A stretch of 64,000 bases of DNA, taken from positions 1 to 64,000 of the forward strand of contig NZ_JAAEAH010000049.1 of NCBI RefSeq assembly GCF_010998615.1, read 5' to 3'. The translations under genes were made by a program, and so were the position numbers. Position 1 is the first letter of the stretch; the number at the start of each line of letters is the position of its first letter. Below are positions 28,301 through 35,751 of the stretch, piece by piece. The notes below the pieces were generated by a model, which saw only the letters and a list, made by a program, of their open reading frames with translations, had not been told where the DNA came from and searched no databases. The DNA is from Myxococcus sp. CA023 (GTDB lineage: Bacteria; Myxococcota; Myxococcia; Myxococcales; Myxococcaceae).

Positions 28301-30022
28301 TCAGTAGAGCTTTCCGGCCCCGGCGAGGAAGTGCTCGACGATGGGGCTCAAGGAGAGGGCGGGGAAGAACGTGAGAGCGCCGACGATGACAATCACGCTC
28401 ACCAGAAGACCGGTGAAGAGCACGCCGTGCGTGGGGAAGGTGCCCGGGCCCGCGGGCACCACCTTCTTGCCCACCATGGAGCCGGCGATGGCCAGCGCGG
28501 GCACCATCATCAGGAAGCGCCCGCCGAGCATCGCCACGCCCAGGGTGACGTTCCAGAAGGGCGTGTTGGCGTTGAGGCCCGCGAAGGCGCTGCCGTTGTT
28601 CGCCGTGCCGCTGGTGTACGCGTAGAGGATTTCCGACAGGCCGTGCGGCCCCGCGTTGTTGAGCGAGGACACGCCCTGCGGCAGCACAGCCGCCAGCCCG
28701 CTGAAGCCCAGCGTGAAGAGCGGGAAGACGAGCACGTACAACATCGCGAGCTTCATCTCCCGCGCCTCGATTTTCTTGCCGAGGTATTCGGGCGTGCGGC
28801 CCACCATCAGCCCGGCGATGAAGACGCTGAGCACCACCATGACGAGGATGCCGTAGAGGCCCGCGCCCACGCCGCCGAAGACGACCTCGCCCAGCTGCAT
28901 GTTGACCATGGGCACCAGGCCGCCCAGGGGCGTGAAGCTGTCGTGCATCGCGTTCACCGCGCCGCACGAGGCCGCGGTGGTGACAGCGGCGAAGAGCGCG
29001 GAGGCCGCGACGCCGTAGCGCACCTCCTTGCCCTCCATGTTTCCCGCCTGCGCCACCTGCCCCGCGGCGCTCAACGCCGGGTTGGCCTGGGCCTCCGCCG
29101 CGTACACCGCGGCCACGCCCGCGAGGAAGAGGACGGACATCGCCGCGAACAAGGCCCAGCCTTGCCGGGTGTCACCCGCCATCTTCCCATAGGTGTACGT
29201 GAGGGCCGCGGGGATGGCGAAGATGGACAACATCTGCACCAGGTTGGTGAAGGGCGTGGGGTTCTCGAAGGGATGCGCGCTGTTGGCGTTGAAGAAGCCG
29301 CCGCCATTGGTGCCCAGCGTCTTGATGGCCTCCTGCGAGGCCACCGGTCCCTGCGCCAGCGTCTGACTCGCGCCCTCCAGCGTCACCCCCTGCGAATAGG
29401 GCGCGAAGTTCTGGAGCACGCCCTGCGACACCAGGAAGAGCGCGTAGACCAGACACAGCGGCAGCAACACGTAGAGGGTGGCGTTCATCACATCCACCCA
29501 GAAGTTGCCCAACGTCTTCTGTCCGTCCGGACCGGGCCGGCGGGTGAAGCCCCGCGCCAGCGCCAGCGCCACGCCGATTCCCGCGGCGGCGGAGACGAAG
29601 TTCTGCCACGCCAGCGCCACCATCTGCGTGAAGTAGCTGAGCGTGGACTCACCGGCGTACGACTGCCAGTTGGTGTTGGCGGTGAAGCTGACGGCGGTGT
29701 TGAAAGCCAGCTCCGGGCCTACCGCGCCCAGCCCTTGCGGGTTGAGCGGCAGCAGGTGCTGCGCGCGCTGGAGGCCGTAGACGATGAGGACGCTGAAGAG
29801 GCTGAACGCCAGCAGCGAGCTCGCGTAGGCCACCCACGTCTGCTCGCGCCGGTCCGCCGAGCCACACAGGCGCAGCAGCAGGCGCTCCACGGGGCCCAGC
29901 ACGCGCGGCAGCGGACGGGTGTCCCCTTCGAGGACACGGAAGAGATAGGCCCCCAACGGCTTCGTCACCGCCAGCACCAGGGCGAAGAACAACAGGATTT
30001 GCGACCAACCGATGAAGGACAT
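28301..30022 (-). CDS. kdpA: potassium-transporting ATPase subunit A
   Basis: 573 residues (about 557 in E. coli). About ten membrane helices and four pore loops are visible, including [39 protein letters not shown] and [12 protein letters not shown], which form the K+ selectivity filter. It is the superfamily-of-K-transporters channel subunit of KdpFABC. It follows kdpF by 9 bp and is tightly followed by kdpB. Confidence 0.97.
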   Translation of the reverse strand: MSFIGWSQILLFFALVLAVTKPLGAYLFRVLEGDTRPLPRVLGPVERLLLRLCGSADRREQTWVAYASSLLAFSLFSVLIVYGLQRAQHLLPLNPQGLGAVGPELAFNTAVSFTANTNWQSYAGESTLSYFTQMVALAWQNFVSAAAGIGVALALARGFTRRPGPDGQKTLGNFWVDVMNATLYVLLPLCLVYALFLVSQGVLQNFAPYSQGVTLEGASQTLAQGPVASQEAIKTLGTNGGGFFNANSAHPFENPTPFTNLVQMLSIFAIPAALTYTYGKMAGDTRQGWALFAAMSVLFLAGVAAVYAAEAQANPALSAAGQVAQAGNMEGKEVRYGVAASALFAAVTTAASCGAVNAMHDSFTPLGGLVPMVNMQLGEVVFGGVGAGLYGILVMVVLSVFIAGLMVGRTPEYLGKKIEAREMKLAMLYVLVFPLFTLGFSGLAAVLPQGVSSLNNAGPHGLSEILYAYTSGTANNGSAFAGLNANTPFWNVTLGVAMLGGRFLMMVPALAIAGSMVGKKVVPAGPGTFPTHGVLFTGLLVSVIVIVGALTFFPALSLSPIVEHFLAGAGKLY

Positions 30023-30031
30023 GGCGGGGGC

Positions 30032-30121
30032 CTAGAAGCGCTCCGGGCGGAGCAGCGCGTAGATGAGGTAGGCACCGAGAAGCACGGACAGGACGGCGCC
30101 AGCGGCGTATTCGAAAGTCAT
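30032..30121 (-). CDS. kdpF: potassium-transporting ATPase subunit F (29 residues)
   Basis: A 29-residue reading frame on the minus strand starting ATG at 30121 (MTFEYAAGAVL...) and ending LIYALLRPERF. One transmembrane helix is followed by the KdpF signature YLxYALxxPExF, and the length equals that of E. coli KdpF. It lies 9 bp upstream of kdpA. KdpF is a small stabilising subunit of the KdpFABC complex in the inner membrane. Confidence 0.88.
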   Translation of the reverse strand: MTFEYAAGAVLSVLLGAYLIYALLRPERF

Positions 30122-30132
30122 CGGACAAGGCC

Positions 30133-30213
30133 TCACAGGCGCTCGCAGCCGTGGACGTAGGCCCACGCGAGCGCGAAGAAAGCGGTGGTGACAAGAACGA
30201 GCACGAGGTCCAT
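30133..30213 (-). CDS. 26-residue membrane micropeptide of the kdp operon
   Basis: The frame from ATG 30213 to the stop at 30133 encodes a peptide starting MDLVLVLVTTAFFALAWAYV and ending HGCERL. It has one transmembrane helix and a short polar tail. It sits 11 bp upstream of kdpF and 16 bp downstream of the porin stop, inside the apparent operon. I recall similar unnamed peptides of the form FFAL-W-YVRGC(E/D)RL upstream of kdpF in other genomes, which supports a real gene. Its function is unknown; an accessory role in the Kdp complex is inferred from position and size. Confidence 0.6.
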   Translation of the reverse strand: MDLVLVLVTTAFFALAWAYVHGCERL

Positions 30214-30229
30214 GAGATGGGGCTCCCGT

Positions 30230-31333
30230 TCAGAACCAGGCGACGGCGCTGAGCACCCCAAGCGTCTCGGAGTCCTCGAGCGTGGGCGCGCCATCCCCTC
30301 CCGTGGCGCGGCCGGTGAACACGTCTGCGGTGGAGGTGTCACGCCGCGCCTCCATCTTGAGGACCAGGTGTTCGGCGGGCTTCAACTCCAGGGTGAGGGT
30401 GCCGCTCCCCAACGTCTGGACGGCCCCCGTGATGAGCCCGTCCTCGTCGCGATAGGCCTCCACCCGGGCTGCGACGGCCACGATGTCGGAGAGTTGCACT
30501 CGCGCGTTGAGGCCCGCCGCGTACCACAGGGCCGCGGCCTGTCCGGAACGCGCCTGCCGGCCCACGTCCGCCGTGGCGGCCAGCGCGAAGGCCTGCGTCA
30601 CCTTCCAGGTGGCCACGGCGTCCACGAAGAGTCGCAGGTCACCGTCACCTTCTTCCCCCACGAAGGTGTTGAGGGCGGTGGATAGCCGCGGGCCCGCGTA
30701 GGCCACCTGCGTGCCCAGCGCCTTGCCGCGGTTGTTCTCCCCAATCGTCTGCCAACCATTGAGCAGGTGGAGCTGCGCGCTCCACGCGTCATCGAAGGCC
30801 CAGGTGCCCTTGATGCCGGACTGGTAGTAGGGCGACAGCTCGCCCATCCACGAGCGCGTGTAGTTCCAGTTGAGCCTCGACTGGAACGACTCCAGACCGA
30901 TGTGACTGGGATAGACGCCCGCCTCCAACGTCAGGGGCCCCGTCGCGTACGACACCGTGGCCTGCTGGAGATGGCGCCACACCTCGGGCCCGATGGCCGG
31001 GCCTTCCGGCTCGGCCTGGTGCAGCACCTCGATGCCGGTGCCGAAGCCCAGCAGCACCTTGAAGCCCACCGGCTCGGGCGCGAGCGACACGCCCAGCGAC
31101 GCGAGGTTGATGGAGACCTCGTTGTCCCGCCGGGCGGTGGTGCCCGTGCCAGGGATGAAACTGGCACCGTCGGCGGGGCGATTGGTGTTGTAGCCGAAGT
31201 AGACGTCCACCCCGCCTTCCACCTCCAGGCGAGACAGCAGGCCCGGGGCTTCGGCATCAGGAGACGGCTCCGGCGGGGGGACCTGGGACAACAACAGGGA
31301 GGACACCAGGGATGGCAGTGGAGAAGCGAGCAT
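30230..31333 (-). CDS. outer-membrane beta-barrel porin leading the kdp operon
   Basis: 367 residues from ATG 31333. A signal peptide (residues 1-17, ending VSSLLLSQ) precedes a Pro-rich stretch, then alternating amphipathic strands throughout (GGVDVYFGYNTNRP, GLESFQSRLNWNYTRSW, GIKGTWAFDDAWSAQLHLLNGWQ) and a C-terminal Phe (VAWF) typical of BAM-inserted barrels. It resembles the putative beta-barrel porin family whose members begin with a nanodisc-like FGYN strand and a WNYTRS motif. Position directly upstream of the micropeptide and kdpF suggests it admits K+ through the outer membrane under K+ limitation. Confidence 0.8.
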   Translation of the reverse strand: MLASPLPSLVSSLLLSQVPPPEPSPDAEAPGLLSRLEVEGGVDVYFGYNTNRPADGASFIPGTGTTARRDNEVSINLASLGVSLAPEPVGFKVLLGFGTGIEVLHQAEPEGPAIGPEVWRHLQQATVSYATGPLTLEAGVYPSHIGLESFQSRLNWNYTRSWMGELSPYYQSGIKGTWAFDDAWSAQLHLLNGWQTIGENNRGKALGTQVAYAGPRLSTALNTFVGEEGDGDLRLFVDAVATWKVTQAFALAATADVGRQARSGQAAALWYAAGLNARVQLSDIVAVAARVEAYRDEDGLITGAVQTLGSGTLTLELKPAEHLVLKMEARRDTSTADVFTGRATGGDGAPTLEDSETLGVLSAVAWF

Positions 31334-31429
31334 GGTCGCGTCTCCCCAAGAGCACGCGCCGTGCCCGACCACGGCTCACGACCCCCCTGTCATTCCAGGG
31401 GCTTGTGTCCCTGCTGCCATTGTCCAGGT

Positions 31430-31440
31430 TGCAACTTGCA
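31430..31440. promoter_or_regulatory. short palindrome upstream of the porin-kdp operon
   Basis: TGCAA-C-TTGCA is a perfect 5+1+5 palindrome about 97 bp upstream of the porin start codon, in the 270-bp region that must hold the operon promoter. It could be a regulator half-site pair. No canonical -24/-12 element with correct spacing was found next to it. Weak evidence. Confidence 0.3.
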
Positions 31441-31603
31441 CGAACGGGCTCAAGCGCATCGTGCGAGCTGAAATCCCGGCGCCTCTTCCTGCCCCGCGAG
31501 GCCAGGGCCCGTCCTCGTGTCGACGCAGGGTGCGCGGCCCCCGCCCTGAATGACGGCTGTCCACCAACGCGGGAAAAGCCGCGCCCACGCCGCGTGACGC
31601 CGG

Positions 31604-32281
31604 GTGCTTTCTTCCCCGCGCGTGCAAGCCCCTGAACGACGCAGGCCTCAGCCGTGGCTCATCCGAGTCACCCACTGGCTCAACGTACCGCTGCTGCTCA
31701 TCATGGCGGCCAGCGGACTCCAGATACTTGTCGCCTATCCCATGCTCGGGCCACAGGGCCGGCCCTACGGCTGGTATCCCTTCCAGGGCATCCCTCCGCC
31801 CGAATGGATGCGGCTGGGAAACTGGCTGGCCGGCGCCCGTCACTGGCACTTCGCCTTCGCGTGGTTCCTCATGCTCAACGGCGTGGCGTACGTGCTCTAC
31901 CTCGCCCTTAGCGGTGAGTGGCGCCGCCGCCTCTTCCTGCCCCGCCGCGATACACGCAACGCCCTGGACACGCTCGCCTTCTACCTGCGCGTGCGAAAGC
32001 ACGCACCCGCGCAGGGGCTCTACAACGGCCTTCAGCGGCTGGCGTACACGGGCACGCTGGCGCTGGGGCTGCTCGCAGTGCTCTCCGGGCTGGTCCTCTA
32101 CAAGCCCGTGCAGCTCGGCGCGCTCACTTCGCTGCTAGGTGGCTACGACGGGGCGCGCGCCATCCACCTCGTCATCCTGGCGCTGCTCGCCCTCTTCACC
32201 GTGGGCCACATCGTCCTGGTGCTGCTCCACCCGCGAAGCCTGGCGGAGATGGTGACGGGCGGAAGGAAACCGGATGCCTAG
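31604..32281 (+). CDS. cytochrome b561/b6-type membrane subunit
   Basis: About 219-225 residues; GTG codons at 31604 and 31622 are both possible starts. Four hydrophobic helices are visible: NVPLLLIMAASGLQILVAY, FAFAWFLMLNGVAYVLYLAL, TLALGLLAVLSGLVLYK and HLVILALLALFTVGHIVLV. Candidate haem-ligating His residues lie in IRVTHWLN, ARHWHFAF and GHIVLVLLH. This is the di-haem cytochrome b domain used by formate dehydrogenase gamma and thiosulfate reductase subunits. It overlaps the following molybdoenzyme gene by 8 bp, so the pair probably forms an inner-membrane electron link between the quinone pool and the periplasmic enzyme. Confidence 0.82.
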   Translation: MLSSPRVQAPERRRPQPWLIRVTHWLNVPLLLIMAASGLQILVAYPMLGPQGRPYGWYPFQGIPPPEWMRLGNWLAGARHWHFAFAWFLMLNGVAYVLYLALSGEWRRRLFLPRRDTRNALDTLAFYLRVRKHAPAQGLYNGLQRLAYTGTLALGLLAVLSGLVLYKPVQLGALTSLLGGYDGARAIHLVILALLALFTVGHIVLVLLHPRSLAEMVTGGRKPDA

Positions 32282-32969
32282 ACACCTCCTCACGCGGCGC
32301 ACGGCGCTGCTGGGCACCACCGCACTCTCGGCCAGCGCGTGTGACAGCAGCCGCCCTCACGAGGGCTTCCTGGGCGTCATGGAGCGCTTCAACGCGCGCG
32401 CTCAGGCCGTGTTGTTCGATGAACGCCGGCTGGCGCCGGAGCTGCCACCCGAGGAGACGACGCCTCCAGGCAAGTTCCCCGAATACTTCATCTCCGACAC
32501 GGTGCCGCTCGCGCCCTCGGGATGGGCGCTCCGAGTGGGCGGGCTCGTGGCGCGCCCCACCGTGCTGACGCTGGACGCCCTCCAGCGCCTGCCTCGCACG
32601 GACCTGCGCATTCGCCACCACTGCGTGGAAGGCTGGAGCGCGGTGGCGTCCTGGCATGGCGTTCGCCTGAGCGAGCTGGCCCGGCACGTGGGCGCGGACA
32701 CCCGCGCGGGCTACGTGGAGCTGCGCTCGTTCGACGCGGGCTATTACTCGTCCTGGGACCGGCCCAGCGCCTTCCATCCACAGACGATTCTGGCCTACGG
32801 CATGAACGGCCAACCGCTGACGCCTGGACACGGCGCGCCGCTGCGCCTCTATTCGGGCGTGAAGCTGGGCTACAAGATGGTGAAGTACCTCACCGAGGTG
32901 AACTTCCTGCCCGAGCCCACCGGAGGCTACTGGGAGGACCGCGGCTACGAGTGGTTCGCGGGCGTGTGA
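32274..32969 (+). CDS. Tat-exported molybdopterin oxidoreductase, sulfite-oxidase/MsrP fold
   Basis: 231 residues. The N terminus has a twin-arginine motif (TRRTALLG) followed by a lipobox-like ASAC, so it is probably a Tat-exported lipoprotein. The catalytic domain shows the molybdenum-ligating Cys117 in IRHHCVEGW, then DAGYYSSWD, AYGMNGQPLTPGHGAPLRL and the C-terminal VKLGYKMVKYL segments typical of the sulfite-oxidase family, as in MsrP (YedY). Paired with a cytochrome b gene, as MsrP is with MsrQ. The substrate could be methionine sulfoxide or sulfite; nothing in the sequence settles this. Confidence 0.85.
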   Translation: MPRHLLTRRTALLGTTALSASACDSSRPHEGFLGVMERFNARAQAVLFDERRLAPELPPEETTPPGKFPEYFISDTVPLAPSGWALRVGGLVARPTVLTLDALQRLPRTDLRIRHHCVEGWSAVASWHGVRLSELARHVGADTRAGYVELRSFDAGYYSSWDRPSAFHPQTILAYGMNGQPLTPGHGAPLRLYSGVKLGYKMVKYLTEVNFLPEPTGGYWEDRGYEWFAGV

Positions 32970-33071
32970 GGCACCCTCCCACGACATCAACGACAGCCAG
33001 AGGGATGCCAGACATTCACTTGTGGCATTTCAAAGCCAACACCACGAAAAAGCCCATCAAGAGACAGGACC

Positions 33072-33508
33072 ATGGGCCAGCCGCAAACGCACTCACTCCT
33101 GATGGCAACCCTTTGCGGCGTCCTCGTCCTGGGCGGCTGCGATGCACGATATACGGATGCCCCCCCCCAGACGCAGGACGTTGACGAACAGGCCGCTGGA
33201 CTCAGCGACACCATGACCCAATGTGGCTACGAATGCCCTCCGCGCGGCTGGCATACGCGCGGATGGAGCTGCGTCCCGGAATGTGGCGGTACCTGCGGCC
33301 CCTGGGGCAATCAGGTCACCTGCGGAGTCAACACAGGCACCTTCACCATGTGTGGCTACACCTGCCCCAGTGACTTCCAGGCAATCGGAAGCAGTTGCAG
33401 GCCGGAGTGCGGTCCGTCGACGAGGACTGGTGCACCACACTGCCCACCGACGTCTGCATCGACTGCGTCTACAACTGTGAAGGCGAGTGCGTGAAGACAG
33501 ACTGCTGA
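33072..33508 (+). pseudogene. Cys-rich lipoprotein gene with a probable single-base frameshift near its 3' end
   Basis: As read, the frame gives 140 residues ending at 33494. Residues 1-23 are a lipoprotein signal with lipobox LGGC. The mature part is Cys-rich (TQCGYECPPRGW, SCVPECGGTCG, CGYTCPSDFQ, SCRPECGP) and parallels the next gene. After about 33410 the composition changes to Ser/Thr/Ala and cysteines stop. One frame over, from 33422, the sequence reads EDWCTTLPTDVCIDCVYNCE and ends VKTDC with a stop at 33506-33508. This matches the tail of the next gene (VVQCIYDCDGTCVQTHCS). A one-base deletion around 33411-33420 therefore best explains the present frame. It may be real decay or a sequence error. 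Confidence 0.7.
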
Positions 33509-33647
33509 GCGCGCCGGGCGCATGGCCGTCTCAACAGACACACTTCCGCGGGCGGAAATCCGACCAGGCAGATGGACGCAGGCGCTCACCACTGGTACGA
33601 GCAGCCTTCACCCCAAGACACACCCTCCAAGAGAGAGGCGTTCGACC

Positions 33648-34325
33648 ATGCAAGGAATGATGAGACTCTCGGTCCTGACCGCGGCGCTCTGCGGCATGCT
33701 TGTACTCGGGGGATGCAACCCCCAGACGGACGAAGAGCCTCAAGAGTCCGACAACGAGATTGAACTTGGCGAAGCCGCGCGGGAATTGACGCTCTGTGGC
33801 ACAACCTGCCCTGCCGGGCATCATGTGACGAGCCAACTCTGCAATCCGACCGCCTGTGGCGGCTCGTGTAGCGGCTCCCCCAACTACAATCAGGTCACTT
33901 GCGCCCCCAATACCGAAACGTTCTCGCAGTGTGGTGGTGATTGCCCGAGCGGCTGGCAGGCGACGAGCTGGGGTTGCTCCTCAGCATGCGCCGGCTTCTG
34001 CAATGGCATCTATCTCAATCAAACCACGTGCACCCGCGGTTGCGACCCGCAGGCTGGGACCTCTGGCCGGAAGACGATCTACACCTCCGCCGAAAGCGAG
34101 TATGCCTATCAGGCAGGGTGGTGCGGCATAGGCACCGTCTTTCCCGCGATGTGCCATGAAGGAACCTACTACTACTCCCAGTCGCTCGAGACTCGGGGCT
34201 GCCTGCGGGCGGGGAGCAACGGCACGTGCCAGGACCCCGATGCAGTGTGGCGGGTGACCTGCCGGTCGGTCGTTCAATGCATCTACGACTGCGACGGGAC
34301 GTGTGTTCAGACGCACTGCTCTTAA
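33648..34325 (+). CDS. Cys-rich lipoprotein (paralogue of the preceding gene)
   Basis: 225 residues from ATG 33648, with GAGAGAGG upstream. The lipoprotein signal ends in lipobox LGGC. The mature protein has about 20 cysteines in repeated units CGxxCPxGWxxTSxxC...CxGxC and TLCGTTCPAGH, a pattern resembling short disulfide-knot repeats, and ends CIYDCDGTCVQTHCS. The middle region (about residues 140-200) has more aromatic and charged residues (KTIYTSAESEYAYQ). It is 140 bp downstream of a frameshifted paralogue and followed by a strong hairpin. Likely an outer-membrane or secreted surface protein; function unknown. Confidence 0.78.
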   Translation: MQGMMRLSVLTAALCGMLVLGGCNPQTDEEPQESDNEIELGEAARELTLCGTTCPAGHHVTSQLCNPTACGGSCSGSPNYNQVTCAPNTETFSQCGGDCPSGWQATSWGCSSACAGFCNGIYLNQTTCTRGCDPQAGTSGRKTIYTSAESEYAYQAGWCGIGTVFPAMCHEGTYYYSQSLETRGCLRAGSNGTCQDPDAVWRVTCRSVVQCIYDCDGTCVQTHCS

Positions 34326-34331
34326 GGCTGG

Positions 34332-34363
34332 GGGACGGGGGCCGCTTCGACGGCTCCCGTCCC
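34332..34363. terminator. strong bidirectional hairpin
   Basis: A 13-bp stem with one G-U pair (GGGACGGGGGCCG with CGGCTCCCGTCCC) and a CTTCGA loop lies 7 bp after the Cys-rich lipoprotein stop and 14 bp from the end of the convergent gene. No long T tract. Confidence 0.7.
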
Positions 34364-34376
34364 TGGCCGTCAAGGC

Positions 34377-34811
34377 TCAGACCTTGCTGCCGACGAAGCC
34401 ACCACCGAAGGGCGAAAAGCCCCGCTTGCGCAGCGCCTCGCGCTCGGCATGGAGCGCGGCCAGCGCCTCGTCGCGGGTGGTGAAGTGATTGACAGCCGCG
34501 CCGTTGATGGCGCCGCTGGTGAGCACGAACATGCGCGTCATCTCGTCACCACCGAAGCGGTACGAGCGGTGCGTGTAGCGCTCCAACACCTCGCGCCGCT
34601 CCTTGCCGAAGACACGGCCGGCGGTGAACTTCACCACCAGCCCGTCCAGGTTGATGAGGAGGTCCACCTTGGGCGGGTACTTGGAAAGGTGCTCCTCGAC
34701 TTCCTTCCGCCAGCGAAGGACGTCCGCCTCACTCACCAACACACAGTCGGTGAAGTACGCGGTGACGACGTCGTTCGGCGCGTCGTACTCGAAGGACATG
34801 CTCCAGGCCAT
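34377..34811 (-). CDS. STAS-like small protein
   Basis: 144 residues from ATG 34811, with GGAGG seven bases upstream. The alternating strand/helix pattern (VVTAYFTDCVLVSEADVLRW, KVDLLINLDGLVVKF, MTRMFVLTSGAINGAAVNHF, then a helix rich in Glu/Arg) resembles SpoIIAA/STAS-type proteins that reset their surroundings on phosphorylation or ligand binding. It also resembles small proteins found in myxobacteria next to signalling genes. The conserved Ser of anti-sigma antagonists is not evident. It follows the alpha/beta-hydrolase gene by 25 bp on the same strand, so both are probably expressed from the promoter at 35655-35683. Confidence 0.65.
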   Translation of the reverse strand: MAWSMSFEYDAPNDVVTAYFTDCVLVSEADVLRWRKEVEEHLSKYPPKVDLLINLDGLVVKFTAGRVFGKERREVLERYTHRSYRFGGDEMTRMFVLTSGAINGAAVNHFTTRDEALAALHAEREALRKRGFSPFGGGFVGSKV

Positions 34812-34836
34812 CGTGCTGCCTCCTCGAAGCGGGCGC

Positions 34837-35622
34837 TCAGGCCGGCAGGGAGCCGGCGAGGAAGGCGGACACCAGCGCCGCCGTCTCCGCCGGGCGCTCC
34901 ACCTGTGGGTAATGACCGGGGCCGGGAAGGTACGACAGGCGCGCGCCGCGAATCCTCGACACCACCGCCTCCCGCAGGAAGGCCGCCGGCAGGAAGGCGT
35001 CGTCCGTGGCCAACACCAGCGTGGGCGCCGTAATCGAGGCCAGCTTGTCGGCGAAGCCACCCGCCGTCCACGCGTCGAAGACGTGCTCGATGGCCGCCGG
35101 GCTGACGCCCATCGAGTCCTTCACCAACGCCTCCAGGGCCTCCGGCGACAACTGCTTGCACGCGAGGCCGAGGATGGTCTGCTTCTGCTCGCGGCTCCCC
35201 GCCGACGTGCGGAACAGCCCCGCCGCATCCGGAGGCAGCGGCAGACCCGCGGCGGGCACCGTGTTGAGGAGCACCAGCCCCTCCACGCGCGCCGGCACTT
35301 CCGCGGCCACCCACTTCGCCAGCTGGCCGCCCATGCTGTGCCCCACCAGCGTGAAGCGCCGCGCGTCCACCGCGTCCGCCACGGCCAGCACGTCGTGCGC
35401 CAGCGACTCCAGGCTGAAGCCTCCGTCCGGCCGGCCCGACTGACCGGAACCCCGCATGTCCGGAATCACCAGCCGCAGCCCCGTCAGGTCCAGGCGCTCC
35501 ACCAGCGCATCCCAGACCGCGCCTGATACCATCCAACCGTGGACCAGGATGACCGTGCGCGGACCCTCACCCACGACACGGTAGTGGAGCGAAGTCCCGT
35601 CTTTCCCTGAAGTCGTGGGCAT
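34837..35622 (-). CDS. alpha/beta-fold hydrolase
   Basis: 261 residues from ATG 35622. The fold is clear from the oxyanion HGW segment (VILVHGWMVSG), DMRGSGQS, the nucleophile elbow GHSMGGQL, the acid region VLATDDAFLP and the catalytic His in PGPGHYPQVERP. It belongs to the broad class of esterases, epoxide hydrolases and haloperoxidase-like enzymes; no substrate can be named. It leads a two-gene unit with a STAS-like protein behind a sigma-70-type promoter that overlaps a palindrome. Confidence 0.88.
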   Translation of the reverse strand: MPTTSGKDGTSLHYRVVGEGPRTVILVHGWMVSGAVWDALVERLDLTGLRLVIPDMRGSGQSGRPDGGFSLESLAHDVLAVADAVDARRFTLVGHSMGGQLAKWVAAEVPARVEGLVLLNTVPAAGLPLPPDAAGLFRTSAGSREQKQTILGLACKQLSPEALEALVKDSMGVSPAAIEHVFDAWTAGGFADKLASITAPTLVLATDDAFLPAAFLREAVVSRIRGARLSYLPGPGHYPQVERPAETAALVSAFLAGSLPA

Positions 35623-35654
35623 TCCGTCTCTCCGTTTCAACGAGATAAAACAGG

Positions 35655-35683
35655 ATTGTAGAAATCTACAGGAGCGCTAGCAA
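35655..35683 (-). promoter_or_regulatory. sigma-70-type promoter of the hydrolase operon
   Basis: Reading the minus strand: TTGCTA (35683-35678), a 17-base spacer, then TACAAT (35660-35655), about 33 bp before the start codon. It lies in a rare AT-rich patch. The palindrome at 35657-35670 overlaps the -10 element and spacer. Confidence 0.55.
35657..35670. promoter_or_regulatory. operator-like palindrome TGTAGA-AA-TCTACA
   Basis: A perfect 6+2+6 inverted repeat between divergent genes, overlapping the -10 box of the hydrolase promoter. This size and placement is typical of a TetR/GntR-class repressor site. No such repressor gene is adjacent. Confidence 0.5.
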
Positions 35684-35751
35684 GCCACGGTTTGGGCGTG
35701 TTGACCAGCCCGACGCGGAGTGCGCGCGGCTCTGGCAGACTCCAGCCCCAC

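Noticed and set aside
31400-31470. A sigma-54 promoter for the porin-kdp operon
   Set aside because: The best candidates on the minus strand (TGGACAA...AGCAG and GTTCGTG...TTGCA) have either wrong GG-GC spacing by one base or a non-matching -24 element.
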